A stretch of DNA of 64,000 bases from Nicotiana tabacum (lineage: Eukaryota > Streptophyta > Magnoliopsida > Solanales > Solanaceae), in NCBI RefSeq assembly GCF_000715075.1, contig NC_134101.1:132322237-132386236 (forward strand), written 5' to 3'. The translations under genes were made by a program, and so were the position numbers. Below the pieces are notes generated by a model that saw only the letters and a list, made by a program, of their open reading frames with translations, searched no databases and was not told the origin of the DNA. This document shows positions 20,693 to 34,543 of the stretch, piece by piece; position 1 is the stretch's first letter, and every line of letters starts with the position of its first letter.

Positions 20693-23600
20693 TTTAATTG
20701 TATTCTCTTGTTCTCCAGGTGGGTGCCTGATTGCCAAAACTTTAATTGTATTCCCTTGTTCCCTAGGTGGGCGCCGGATTGCCAAAACTTTAACTGTATT
20801 CTCTTGTTCTCCAGGTGGGCGCCTAATTGCTAGAACTTTAAATGTATTCCCTTGTTCTCCAGGTAGGCGCCTGATTGCCAAAACTTGAACTGTATTCCCT
20901 TGTTCTCCAGGTGGGTGCCTGATTGCCAAAACATTAATTGTATTTCCTTGTTCTCTAATTGGGCGCCTGATTGCCAAAATTTTAACTGTATTACCCTATT
21001 CTCAGGTGGGTGCCTGATTTCCAAAACTTTAACTGTATTCCCTTGTTCTCCAGGTGGGCGCCTGATTGCCAAAACTTGAATTGTATTCCCTTGTTCTCCA
21101 GGTGGGCGCCTAATTGCCAAAACTTTAACTGTATTCCCTTGTTCTCTCGGTGGCGCCTGATTGCCAAAACTTTAACTGTATTCCCTTGTTATCCAGGTGG
21201 GCACCTGATAGCAAAAAGTTGAATTGTATTCCCTAGTTCTCTAGGTGGGTGCCTGATGGCCAAAACTTGAACTGTATTCCCTAGTTCTCTAGGTGGGCGC
21301 CGGATTGCCAAAACTTGAACAGTATTCCCTTGTTCTCCATGTGGGCGCATGATTACCCAAACTTGAACTGTATTCCCTTGTTTTCCAGGTTGGTGCCTGA
21401 TTGCCAAACTTGAACTGTAATCCCTTGTTTTCCAGGTTGGTGCCTGATTGCCAAAACTTGCACTGTATTCCCTTGTTCTCCATGTGGGCGCAAGATTACC
21501 CAAACTTGAACTGTATTCCCTTGTTTTCCAGGTTGGTGCCTGATTGCCAAACTTGAACTGTAATTACTTGTTTTCCAGGTTGGTGCCTGATTGCCGAAAC
21601 TTGAACTGTATTCCCTTTTTCTCCAGGTGGACGCCTGATTGCCGAAACTTGAAACTATTTTCCCTTGTTCTCCATATGGGCGCCTGATTGCCGAAACTTG
21701 AACTGTATTCCATTGTTCTCCAGGTTGGTGATTGATTGCCAAAACTTGAACTGTATTCCCTTGTTCTCCAGGTGGGCATCTGATTGCAAAAATAGGTAGG
21801 CGTCTGATTGCCAAACTTGAACTGTATTCCCTTGTTCTCTAGGTGGGTGCCTGATTGCAAAACTTGAACTGTAATCCCTTGTTCTCCAGGTTGGGGCCTG
21901 ATTTTCAAAACTTGAACTGTATTCCCTTGTTCTCCAGGTGGGTGCCTGATTACCAAAACTTGAACTGTATTCCCTTGTTCTTCATGTGGGCGCTTGAATG
22001 CCAAAACCTGAACTGTATTCCCTTATTCTCCAAGTGGGCGCCTGATTGCCGAAACTTGAAATGTATTCCCTCTTTCTCTAGGTGGGCGCCTGATTGCTGA
22101 AACTTGAAATGTATTCCCTCTTTCTCTAGGTGGGTGCCTGATTGCCGAAATTTGAACTTTATGCCCTTGTTCTCCAGGTGGGCGCCTGATTGCCCAAACT
22201 TGAATTATATTCCCTTGTTCTCCTGGTGGGCGCCTGATTGCCAAAACTTAAACTGTATTCCCTTGTTCTCCAAGTGGGCGCCTGATTGCCGAAACTTGAA
22301 ATGTATTCCCTCTTTCTCTAGGTGGGCGTCTGTTTGCCGAAACTTGAACTGTATTCCCTTGTTCTACAGGTGGGTGCCTGATTGCCAAAACTTAAACTGT
22401 ATTCCCTGTTTCTCCAGGTGGGTGCCTAATTGTTAAAACTTGAACTATATTCTCTTGTTCTCCAGGTGGCGCATGATTGCCAAAACTTTAATTCTATTCC
22501 CTTGTTCTCTAGATGGGCGCCTAATTGCCAAAACTTGAACTATATTCCCATGTTCTTCATGTGGGCGCCTGATTGCCAAAACTTGAATTGTATTCCCTTG
22601 TTCTCCAGGTGGGCGCCTGATTGCCAAAACTTTAATTGTATTCCTTTTTTCTTTGGGTGGGCACCTAATTGCCAAAACTTTAACTGTATTCCCTTGTTCT
22701 CCAGATGGGCGCCTAGTAGCCATAACTTGAACTGTATTCCCTAGTTCTCTAGGTGGGCGCCGGATTGCCAAAACTTGAACAGTATTCCCTTGTTCTCCAT
22801 GTGGGCGCATGATTACCCAAACTTGAACTGTATTCCCTTGTTTTCTAGGTTGGTGCATGATTGCCTAACTTGAACTGTAATCCCTTGTTTTCCAGGTTGG
22901 TGCCTGATTGCCAAAACTTGAACTGTATTCCCTTGTTCTCCAGGTGGGCGCCCGATTGCCAAAACTTGAACTGTATTCCCTTGTTCTCCAGGTGGGCGCC
23001 TGATTGCCAAAACTTGAACTGTATTCCCTTGTTCTCTAGGTCGGTGCCTGATTGCCAAAACTTGAATTGTGTTCTCTTGTTCTCCAGGCGGGCGCTTGAT
23101 TGCTAAAACTTTAACGTATTCCCTTGTTCTCCAGGTGGGCGCTTGATTGCCAAAACTTTAACTGTATTCCCTTGTTCTCTCGGTGGGCGCCTGATTGCCA
23201 AAACTTTAACTTTATTCCCTTGTTCTCTAGGTACCCGAGTGCCTGATTGCAAAAACATGAACTGTATTCCCTTGTTCTGCAGGTGGGCATTTGATTGCCA
23301 AAACAGTTGGGCGTCTGATTGCCAAAACTTGAAATGTATTCTCTTGTTCTCCAGGTGGGCATCTGATTGCCAAAATAGGCGGGCTTCTGATTGCCAAAAC
23401 TTGAACTGTATTCCCTTGTTCTCCAGGTGGGCGCATGAATGCCAAAACTTGAACTGTATTCTCTTGTTCTTTAGGTGGGCACCCGATTTCCAAAACATGA
23501 ATTGTATTCTCTTGTTCTCTAGGTGAGCGCCGGATTGCCAAAACTTGAACTCTATTCCCTGTTTCTCCAGGTGGGTGCCTAATTACTAAAACTTGAACTG

Positions 23601-26439
23601 TATTCCCTTATTCTCCAGGTGGGCGCATGATTGCCAAAACTTTAATTGTATTCCCTTGTTCTCTAGGTGGCGCCTAATTGCCAAAACTTTAACTATATTC
23701 CCTTGTTCTCAGGTGGGCGGCTGATTGCCAAAACTTGAACTGTATTCCCTTGTTCTCTATGTGGGCACCTGATTGCCAAAACTTTAATTATATTCCCTTG
23801 TTCTCCAAGTGGGCGCCTGATTGCCAAAACTTGAACTGTATTCCCTTGTTCTCCAGGTGGGCGCCTGATTGCCGAAAGTTGAAACTGTTTTCCATTGTTC
23901 TCCATGTGGGTGCCTGATTGCCGAAACTTGAACTGTATTCCATTGTTCTCCAGGTGGGCGTCTAATTGCCAAAACTTGAACTGTATTCCCTTGTTCTCCA
24001 TGAGGGCGCCTGATTGCCAAAAGTTAAACTGTATTCCATTGTTCTCCAGGTGGGTGCCTGATTGCCAAAACATTTATTTTATTTCCTTGTTCTCTAATTG
24101 GGCGCCCGATTGCCAAAACTTTAACTGTATTCCCCTGTTCTCAGGTGGGTTCCTGATTGCCAAAATTTTAATGTATTCCCTTGTTCTCCAGGTGTGCGCC
24201 TTTTTGCCAAAACTTGAATTGTATTCCCTTGTTCTCCAGGTGGGCGCCTGATTGCCAAAACTTTAACTGTGTTCCCTTGTTCTCTCGGTGGGCGCCTGAT
24301 TGCCAAAACTTGAACTGTATTCCCTTGTTATCCAAGTGGGCGCCTGATTGCCAAAACTTGAACTGTATTCCCTTGTTCTCCAGGTGAGCGCCTGATTGCG
24401 AAAACTTTAATTGTATTCCCTTGTTCTCTCGATGGGTGCCTGATTGCAGAAACTTTAACAGTATTCCCTTGTTCTCCAGGTGGGCGTCTGATTGCCAAAA
24501 CTTGAACTGTATTCCCTTGTTCTCCATGTGGGCGCCTGATTGCCAAAACTTGAAATGTATTCCCTTGTTCTTTAGGTGGGCACCCGATTTCCAAAACTTG
24601 AATTGTATTCTCTTGTTCTCTAGGTGGGCGCCGGATTGCCGAAACTTTAACTGTATTCCCTTGTTCTCCAGGTGGGCGCCTAATTGCAAAAACTTTAACT
24701 GTATTCCCCTGTTCTCATGTGGGTTCCTGATTTCCAAAACTTTAAATGTATTCCCTTGTTCTCCAGGAGGGCGCCTTATTGCCAAAACTTGAACTGTATT
24801 CCCTTGTTCTCCATGTGGGCGCATGATTACCAGAACTTGAACTGTATTCACTTGTTTTCCAGGTTGGTGCCTGATTGCCAAAATTTGAACTGTAATACCT
24901 TGTTTTCCAGGTTGGTGCCTGATTTCCAAAACTTGAACTGTATTCCTTTGTTCTCCAGGTGGGCGCCCGATTGCCAAAACTTGAACTGTAATCCCTTGTT
25001 CTCCAAGTTGGTGCCTTATTGCCAAAACTTGAACTGTATTCCCTTGTTCTCCAGGTGGGTGCCTGATTGCCAAAACTTGAACTCTATTCCCTTATTCTCC
25101 AGGTAGGCATTTGATTTCCAAAACAGTATGGCATCTGATTGCCTAAACTTGAACTGTATTCCCTTGTTCTCTAGGTGGGCATCTGATTGCCAAAACAGGT
25201 GGGCGTCTGATTGCAAAAACTTGAACTGTATTCCCTTGTACTCCATGTGGGCGCCTGATTGCCAAAACTTGAATTGTATTCCCTTATTATTTAGGTGGGA
25301 ACCCGATTTCCAAAACTTAAATTGTATTCTCTTGTTCTCTAGGTGGGCGTCGGATTGCCGAAACTTTAACTATATGCCATTGTTCTCTAGGTGGGCGCCT
25401 GATTGCCCAAACTTGAACTGTTTTCCCTTGTTCTCCAGGTGTGAGCCTGATTGCTGAAACTTGAACTGTATTCCCTTGTTCTCCAGGTGGGTGCCTGATT
25501 GCCGAAACTTGAACTGTATTCCATTGTTCTCCAAGTGGGCGCCTGATTGCCGAAACTTGAAACTGTTTTCCCTTGTTCTCCATGTGGGTGCCTGATTGTC
25601 AAAACCTAAACTGTATTCCATTGTTCTCCAGGTTGGTGCCTGATTGCCAAAACTTGAACTGTATTCCCTTGTTCTCCAGGTGGGCATCTGATTGCCAAAA
25701 TAGGTGGGCGCCTGATTTCCAAAACTTGAACTGTATTCCCTTTTTCTCCAGGTGGGTGCCTGATTGCCAAACTTGAACTGTAATCCCTTGTTCTCCAGGT
25801 TGGTGCCTGATTGCCAAAACTTGAACTATATTCCCTTGTTCTCCAGGTAGGCGCTTGATTGCCAAAACCTGAACTGTATTCCCTTGTTCTACAAGTGGGC
25901 GCCTGATTGCCGAAACTTGAAATGTATTCCCTCTTTCTCTAGGTGGGCGCCTTATTGCCGAAACTTGAACTGTATGCCCTTGTTCTCTAGGTGAGCGCCT
26001 GATTGCCCAAAGTTGAATTATATTCCCTTGTTCTCCTGGTGGGCGCTTGATTGCCAAAACTTAAATTGTATTCCCTTGTTCACCAGGTGGGCGCCTGATT
26101 GCCGAATCTTGAGCTTTATTACCTTGTTCTCCAGGTGGGCGCCTGATTGCAAAAACTTGAACCATATTCCCTTGTTCTCCAGGTGGGCGCCTGATTGCCA
26201 AAACTTGAAGTGTATTCCCATGTTCTCAAGGTGGGTGCCTGATTGCCAAAACTTGAACTGTTTTCCCTGTTTCTCCAGGTGGGCGCCTAATTACTAAAAC
26301 TTGAACTGTATTCCCTTATTCTCCAGGTGGGCGCATGATTGCCAAAACTTTAATTGTATTCCCTTGTTCTCTAGGTGGCGCCTAATTGCCAAAACATTAA
26401 CTATATTCCCTTGTTCTCAGGTGTGCGGCTGATTGCCAA

Positions 26440-29400
26440 AACTTGAATTGTATTCCCTTGTTCTCTATGTGGGCGCATGATTGCCAAAACTTGAATAGTA
26501 TTCCCTTGTTCTCCAGGTGGGCGCCTGATTACCAAAACTTGAATTGTATTCCCTTGTTCTCCAGGTGGGCGCCTGATTGCGGAAAGTTAAAACTGTTTTC
26601 CATTGTTCTCCATGTGGGTACCTGATTGCCGAAACTTGAACTGTATTCCATTGTTCTCCAGGCGGGCGTCTAATTGCCAAAACTTGAACTGTATTCCCTT
26701 GTTCTCCATGTGGGCGCCCGATTGCCAAAACTTGAAATGTATTCCCTTGTTCTCCAGGTAGGCGCCTGATTACCAAAACTTGAACTGTATTCCCTTGTTC
26801 TCTAGGTGGGTGCCTGATTGCCAAAACATTAATTGTATTTCCTTGTTCTCTAATTGGGCGCCTGATTACAAAAACTTTAACTGTATTCCCCTGTTCTCAG
26901 GTGGGTTCCTGATTGCCAAAACTTTAAATGTATTCCCTTGTTCTCCAGGAGGGCGCCTTATTGCCAAAACTTGAACTGTATTCCCTTGTTCTCCATGTGG
27001 GCGCATGATTACCCAAACTTGAACTGTATTCACTTGTTTTCCAGGTTGGTGCCTGATTGCCAAACTTGAACTGTAATCCCTTGTTTTCCAGGTTGGTGCC
27101 TGATTTCCAAAACTTGAACTGTATTCCTTTGTTCTCCAGGTGGGCGCCCGATTGCCAAAACTTGAACTGTATTTCCTTCTTCTTCAGGTGGGCGCCTGAT
27201 TGCCAAAAGTTGAACTGTATTCCCTTGTTCTTCAGGTGGGTGCCTGATTGCCAAAACTTGAATAGTATTCTCTTGTTCTCCAGGTGGGCGCTTGATTGCC
27301 GAAATTTTAACTGTATTCCCTTGTTCTCCCGGTAGGCGCCTGATTGCTAAAACTTTAACTGTATTCCCTTATTCTCCAGGTGGGCTCTTGATTGCCAAAA
27401 CTTTAACTGCATTCCCTTGTTCTCTCGGTGGGCGCCTGATTGCCAAAACATTAACATTATTCCCTTGTTCTCTAGGTGGGTGCCTGATTGCCCAAACTTG
27501 AACTGTTTTCCCTTGTTCTCCAGGTGTGAGCCTGATTGCTGAAACTTGAACTGTATTCCCTTGTTCTCCAGGTGGGTGCCTGATTGCCGAAACTTGAACT
27601 GTATTCCATTGTTCTCCAGGTGGGCGCCTGATTGCCGAAACTTGAAACTGTTTTCCCTTGTTCTCCATGTGGGCGCCTGATTGCCGAAACTTAAACTGTA
27701 TTCCATTGTTCTCCAGGTTGGTGCCTGATTGCCAAAACTTGAACTGTATTCCCTTGTTCTCCAGGTGGGCATCTGATTGCCAAAATAGGTGGGCGTCTGA
27801 TTTCCAAAACTTGAACTGTATTCCCTTGTTCTCCAGGTGGGTGCCTGATTGCCAAACTTGAACTGTAATCCCTTGTTCTCCAGGTTGGTGCCTGATTGCC
27901 AAAACTTGAACTATACCCTTGTTCTCCAGGTGGGCGCTTGATTGCCAAAACCTGAACTGTATTCCCTTGTTCTACAAGTGGGCGCCTGATTGCCGAAACT
28001 TGAAATGTATTCCCTCTTTCTCTAGGTGGGCGCCTTATTGCCGAAACTTGAACTGTATGCCCTTGTTCTCTAGGTGGGCGCCTGATTGCCGAAAGTTGAA
28101 ACTGTTTACCATTGTTCTCCATGTAGGTACCTGATTGACTAAACTTGAACTGTATTCCATTGTTCTCCAGGCGGGCGTCTAATTGCCAAAACTTGAACTG
28201 TATTCCCTTGTTCTCCAGGTGGGTGCCTGATTGCCAAACTTGAATTGTATTCCCTTGTTCTCCAGGTGGGCGCCTGATTGCCAAAACTTAAACTGTATTC
28301 CCTTGTTCACCAGGTGGGCGCATGATTGCCGAATCTTGAACTTTATTACCTTGTTCTCCAGGTGGGCGCCTGATTGCAAAAACTTGAACCATATTCCCTT
28401 GTTCTCCAGGTGGGCGCCTGATTGCCAAAACTTGAAGTGTATTCCCATGTTCTCAAGGTGGGTGCCTGATTGCCAAAACTTGAACTGTTTTCCCTGTTTC
28501 TCCAGGTGGGCGCCTAATTACTAAAACTTGAACTGTATTCCCTTATTCTCCAGGTGGGCGCATGATTGCCAAAACTTTAATTGTATTCCCTTGTTCTCTA
28601 GGTGGCGCTTAATTGCCAAAACTTTAACTATATTCCCTTGTTCTCAGGTGGGCGGCTGATTGCCAAAACTTGAATTGTATTCCCTTATTCTCTATGTGGG
28701 CGCCTGATTGCCAAAACTTGAATTGTATTCCCTTGTTCTCCAGGTGGGCGCCTGATTGCCAAAACTTGAATTGTATTCCCTTGTTCTCCAGGTGGGCGCC
28801 TGATTGCCGAAAGTTGAAACTGTTTTCCATTGTTCTCCATGTGGGTACCTGATTGCCGAAACTTGAACTGTATTCCATTGTTCTCCAGGCGGGCGTCTAA
28901 TTGCCAAAACTTGAACTGTATTCCCTTGTTCTCCAGGTGGGTGCCTGATTGCCAAACTTGAATTGTATTCCCTTGTTCTCCAGGTGGGCGCCTGATTGCC
29001 AAAACTTGAATTGTATTCCCTTGTTCTCCAGGTGGGCGCCTGATTGCGGAAAGTTGAAACTGTTTTCCATTGTTCTCCATGTGGGTACCTGATTGCCAAA
29101 ACTTGAACTGTATTCCATTGTTCACCAGGCGGGCGTCTAATTGCCAAAACTTGAACTGTATTCCCTTGTTCTCCATGTGGGCGCCCGATTGCCAAAACTT
29201 GAAATGTATTCCCTTGTTCTCCAGGTAGGCGCCTGATTACCAAAACTTGAACTGTATTCCCTTGTTCTCTAGGTGGGTGCCTGATTGCCAAAACATTAAT
29301 TGTATTTCCTTGTTCTCTAATTGGGCGCCTGATTGCAAAAACTTTAACTGTATTCCCCTGTTCTCAGGTGGGTTCCTGATTGCCAAAACTTTAAATGTAT

Positions 29401-29800
29401 TCCCTTGTTCTCCAGGAGGGCGCTTGATTGCCAAAACTTGAACTGTATTCCCTTGTTCTCCATGTGGGCGCATGATTACCCAAACTTGAACTGTATTCAC
29501 TTGTTTTCCAGGTTGGTGCCTGATTGCCAAACTTGAACTGTAATCCCTTGTTTTCCAGGTTGGTGCCTGATTTCCAAAACTTGAACTGTATTCCTTTGTT
29601 CTCCAGGTGGGCGCCCGATTGCCAAAACTTGAACTGTATTCCCTTCTTCTTCAGGTGGGCGCCTGATTGCCAAAAGTTGAACTGTATTCCCTTGTTCTTA
29701 AGGTGGGTGCCTGATTGCCAAAACTTAAATAGTATTCTCTTGTTCTCCAGGTGGGCGCTTGATTGCCGAAATTTTAACTGTATTCCCTTGTTCTCCCGGT
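26440..29800. repeat. Segmental duplication in the array, offset 2467 bp
   Basis: About 26440-27335 recurs at about 28907-29802. Marked units such as the CAAACTTGAACTGTAATCCC pair (27062, 29529) and TTCTTCAGGTGGGCGCC (27180, 29647) keep the same offset. The borders are approximate. Confidence 0.75.
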
Positions 29801-32800
29801 AGGCGCCTGATTGCCAAAACTTTAACAGTATTCCCTTGTTCTCCAGGTGGGCGCTTGATTGCCAAAACTTTAACTGTATTCCCTTGTTCTCTCGGTGGGC
29901 GCCTGATTGCCAAAACATTAACTTTATTCCCTTGTTCTCCAGGTAGGCGCCTGATTGCCAAAACTTGAACTGTATTCCCTTGTTCTTCAGGTGGGTGCCT
30001 GATTGCCAAAACATTAGTTGTAATTCCTTGTTCTCTAATTGGGCTCCAGATTGCCAAAACTTTAACTATATTCCCCTGTTCTCTGGTGGGTTCCTGATTG
30101 CCAAAACTTTAACTGTACTCCCTTGTTCTCCAGGTGGGCGCTTGATTGCCAAAATATGAACTGTATTTTCTTGTTCTCCAAGTGGGCGCCTGATTGCCGA
30201 AACTTGAAATGTATTCCCTCTTTCTCTAGGTGGGCGCCTGATTGCCGAAACTTGAACTGTATGCACTTGTTCTCCAGGTGGGCGCCTGATTGCTCAAACT
30301 TGAATTATATTCCATTGTTCTCCTGGTGGGCGCCTGATTGCCAAAACTTAAACTGTATTCCCTTGTTCACTAGGTGGGCGCCTGATTGCCGAGTCTTGAA
30401 CTTTATTACCTTGTTCTCCAGGTGGGCGCCTGATTGCAAAAACTTGAACTGTATTCCATTGTTCTCTAGGTGGGCGCCTGATTGCCAAAACATTAACTGT
30501 ATTCCCCTGTTCTCAGGTGGGTGCCTGATTGCTAAAACTTTAAATGTATTCGCTTGTTCTCCAGGTGGGCGCCTGATTGCCAAACATTGAATTGTATTCC
30601 TATGTTCTCCAGGTGGGCGCCTGATTGCCAAAACTTTAACTGTGTTCCCTTGTTCTCTTAGTGGGCGCCTGATTGCCAAAACTTTAACTGTATTCCCTTG
30701 TTCTCCAGGTGGGTGCCTGATTGCCAAAACAATGTGGCGTTTGATTGCCAAAACTTGAACTGTATTCCCTTGTTCTCTATGTGGGCATCTGATTGCCAAA
30801 ACAGGTGGGCGTCTGATTGCCAAAACTTGAACTATATTCCCTTGTTCTCCAGGTGGGTGCCTGATTGCCAAACTTGAACTATAATCCCTTGTTCTCCAGG
30901 TTGGTGCCTGATTGCCAAAACTTGAACTGTATTCCCTTGTTCTCCAGGTGGGCGCCTGATTGCCAAAACTTGAACTGTGTTCCCTTATTCTCCATATGGG
31001 CGCATGATTACCCAAACTTGAACTGTATTCCCTTGTTTTCAAGGTTGGTGCTTGATTGCGAAACTTGAACTGTAATCCATTGTTTTCCAGGTTGGTGCCT
31101 GATTGCCAAAACTTGAACTGTATTCCCTTGTTCTCCAGGTGGGCGCCCGATTGCCAAAACTTGAACTGTATTCCCTTGTTCTTCAGGTGGGTGCTTGATT
31201 GCCAAAACTTGAACTGAATTCCCTTGTTCTCCAGGTGGGTGCCTGATTGCCAAAACTTGAATAGTATTCTCTTGTTCTCCTGGTGGGCATCTGATTGCCA
31301 AAATAGGTGGACGTCTGATTGCCATAAATTGAACTGTATTCCCTTGTTCTCCAGGTGGGTGCATGGTTGCCAAAACTTGAACTGTATTCCCTTGTTCTTT
31401 AGGTGGGTACCCGATTTCCAAAACATGAATTGTATTCTCTTGTTCTCTAGGTGGGCACCGGATTGCCGAAACTTTAATTGTATTCCCTTGTTCTCCAGGT
31501 TGGCGTCTAATTGCCAAAACTTGAATTGTATTCTCTTGTTCTCCAGGTGGGCGCCTGATTGCCGAAACTTGAACTGTATTCCCTTGTTCTCCAGGTGGGC
31601 GCCTGATTGCCAAAACTTGAACTGTATTCCCTTGTTCTCCATGTGGGCGCCTGATTACCCAAACTTGAACTGTATTCCCTTGTTCTCCAGGTTGGTGTCT
31701 GATTGCCAAACTTGAATTGTAATCCCTTATTCTCCAGGCTGGTGCCTGATTGCCAAAACTTGAATTGTATTCCCTTGTTCTCCAGGTGGGTGCCTCATTA
31801 CCAGAACTTGAACTGTATTCTTTTGTTCTCAAGGTGGGCGCCTGATTGGCAAAACCTGAATTGTATTCCCTTGTTCTTCAAGTGGGCGCCTGATTGCCGA
31901 AACTTGAACTGTATTCCCTCTTTCTCTAGGTGGGCGCCTGATTGCCGAAACTAGAACTGTATTCCCTTGTTCTCCAGGTGGGCGCCTGATTGCCAAAACT
32001 TGAAATGTATTCCCTTGTTCTCCAGGTGGGCGCCTGATTACCCAAACTTGAACTGTATTCACTTGTTTTCCAGGTTGGTGCCTGATTGCCAAACTTGAAC
32101 TGTAATCCCTTGTTTTCCAGGTTGGTGCCTGATTTCCAAAACTTAAACTGTATTCCTTTGTTCTCCAGGTGGGCGCCCGATTGCCAAAACTTGAATTGTA
32201 TTCCTTTGTTCTCCAGGTGGGCGCCTGATTGCCAAAACTTGAATTGTATTCCCTTGTTCTCCAGGTGGGCGCCTGATTGCCGAAAGTTGAAACTGTTTTC
32301 CATTGTTCTCCATGTGGGTTCCTGATTGCCGAAACTTGAACTGTATTCCATTGTTCTCCAGGAGGGCGTCTAATTGCCAAAACTTGAACTGTATTCCCTT
32401 GTTCTCCAGGTGGGTGCCTGATTGCCAAACTTGAATTGTATTCCCTTGTTCTCCAGGTGGGCGCCTGATTGCCAAAACTTGAATTGTATTCCCTTGTTCT
32501 CCAGGTGGGCGCCTGATTGCGGAAAGTTGAAATTGTTTTCCATTGTTTTCCATGTGGGTACCTGATTGCCGAAACTTGAACTGTATTCCATTGTTCTCCA
32601 GGCGGGCGTCTAATTGCCAAAACTTGAACTGTATTCCCTTGTTCTCCATGTGGGCGCATGATTGCCAAAACTTGAAATGTATTCCCTTGTTCTCCAGGTA
32701 GGCGCCTGATTACCAAAACTTGAACTGTATTCCCTTGTTCTCTAGGTGGGTGCCTGATTGCCAAAACATTAATTGTATTTCCTTGTTCTCTAATTGGGCG

Positions 32801-34543
32801 CCTGATTGCAAAAACTTTAACTGTATTCCCCTGTTCTCAGGTGGGTTCCTGATTGCCAAAACTTTAAATGTATTCCCTTGTTCTCCAGGAGGGCGCTTGA
32901 TTGCCAAAACTTGAACTGTATTCCCTTGTTCTCCATGTGGGCGCATGATTACCCAAACTTGAACTGTATTCACTTGTTTTCCAGGTTGGTGCCTGATTGC
33001 CAAACTTGAACTGTAATCCCTTGTTTTCCAGGTTGGTGCCTGATTTCCAAAACTTGAACTGTATTCCTTTGTTCTCCAGGTGGGCGCCCGATTGCCAAAA
33101 CTTGAACTGTATTCCCTTCTTCTTCAGGTGGGCGCCTGATTGCCAAAAGTTGAACTGTATTCCCTTGTTCTTAAGGTGGGTGCCTGATTGCCAAAACTTA
33201 AATAGTATTCTCTTGTTCTCCAGGTGGGCGCTTGATTGCCGAAATTTTAACTGTATTCCCTTGTTCTCCCGGTAGGCGCCTGATTGCCAAAACTTTAACT
33301 GTATTCCCTTGTTCTCCAGGTGGGGGCTTGATTGCCAAAACATTAACTGTATTCCCTTGTTCTCTCGGTGGGCGCCTGATTGCCAAAACATTAACTTTAT
33401 TCACTTGTTCTCCAGGTAGGTGCCTGATTGCCAAAACTTGAACTGTATTCCCTTGTTCTTCAGGTGGGTGCCTGATTGCCAAAACATTAATTGTAATTCC
33501 TTGTTCTCTAATTGGGCTCCTAATTGCCAAAACTTTAACTGTATTCCCCTGTTCTCTGGTGGGTGCCTGATTGCCAAAACTTTAACTGTACACCCTTGTT
33601 CTCCAGGTGGGCGCTTGATTGCCAAAACCTGAACTGTATTTTCTTGTTCTCCAAGTGGGCGCCTGATTACCGAAACTTGAAATGTATTCCCCCTTTCTCT
33701 AGGTATGCGCTTGATTGCCGAAACTTGAACTGTATGCCCTTGTTCTCCAGGTGGGCGCCTGATTGCTCAAACTTGAATTATATTCCCTTGTTCTCCTGGT
33801 GGGCGCCTGATTGCCAAAACTCAAACTGTATTCCCTTGTTCACTAGGTGGGCGCCTGATTGCCGAGTCTTGAACTTTATTACCTTGTTCTCCAGGTGGGC
33901 GCCTGATTGCAAAAACTTGAACTGTATTCCCTTGTTCTCTAGGTGGGCGCCTGATTGCCAAAACATTAACTGTATTCCCCTGTTCTCAGGTGGGTGCCTG
34001 ATTGCCAAAACATTAAATGTATTCACTTGTTCTCCTGGTGGGCGCCTGATTGCCAAAACTTTAACTGTGTTCCCTTGTTCTCTTAGTGGGCGCCTGATTG
34101 CCAAAACTTTAACTGTATTCCTTTGTTCTCCAGGTGGGTGCCCGATTGCCAAAACTTGAACTCTATTCCCTTATTCTCTAGGTGGGCATTTGATTGCCAA
34201 AACAATTTGGCGTTTGATTGCCAAAACTTGAACTGTATTCCCTTGTTCTCTATGTGGGCATCTGATTGCCAAAACAGGTGGGCGTCTGATTGCCAAAACT
34301 TGAACTATATTCCCTTGTTCTCCAGGTGGGTGCCTGATTGCCAAACTTGAACTATAATCCCTTGTTCTCCAGGTTGGTGCCTGATTGCCAAAACTTGAAC
34401 TGTATTCCCTTGTTCTCCAGGTGGGCGCCTGGTTGCCAAAACTTGAACTGTGTTCCCTTATTCTCCATGTGGGCGCATGATTACCCAAACTTGAACTGTA
34501 TTCCCTTGTTTTCCAGGTTGGTGCCTGATTGCGAAACTTGAAC
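28690..34543. repeat. Segmental duplication in the array, offset 3473 bp
   Basis: About 28690-31070 corresponds to about 32163-34543 with the same series of variant units. Paired marks include 29247 and 32720, 29524 and 32997, and 30865 and 34338, all at 3473. Small internal differences exist. Part of the right copy (33301-34000) is itself repeated 1291 bp further on at 34592-35290, and 31224-32000 recurs 4047 bp further on at 35271-36050. Confidence 0.8.
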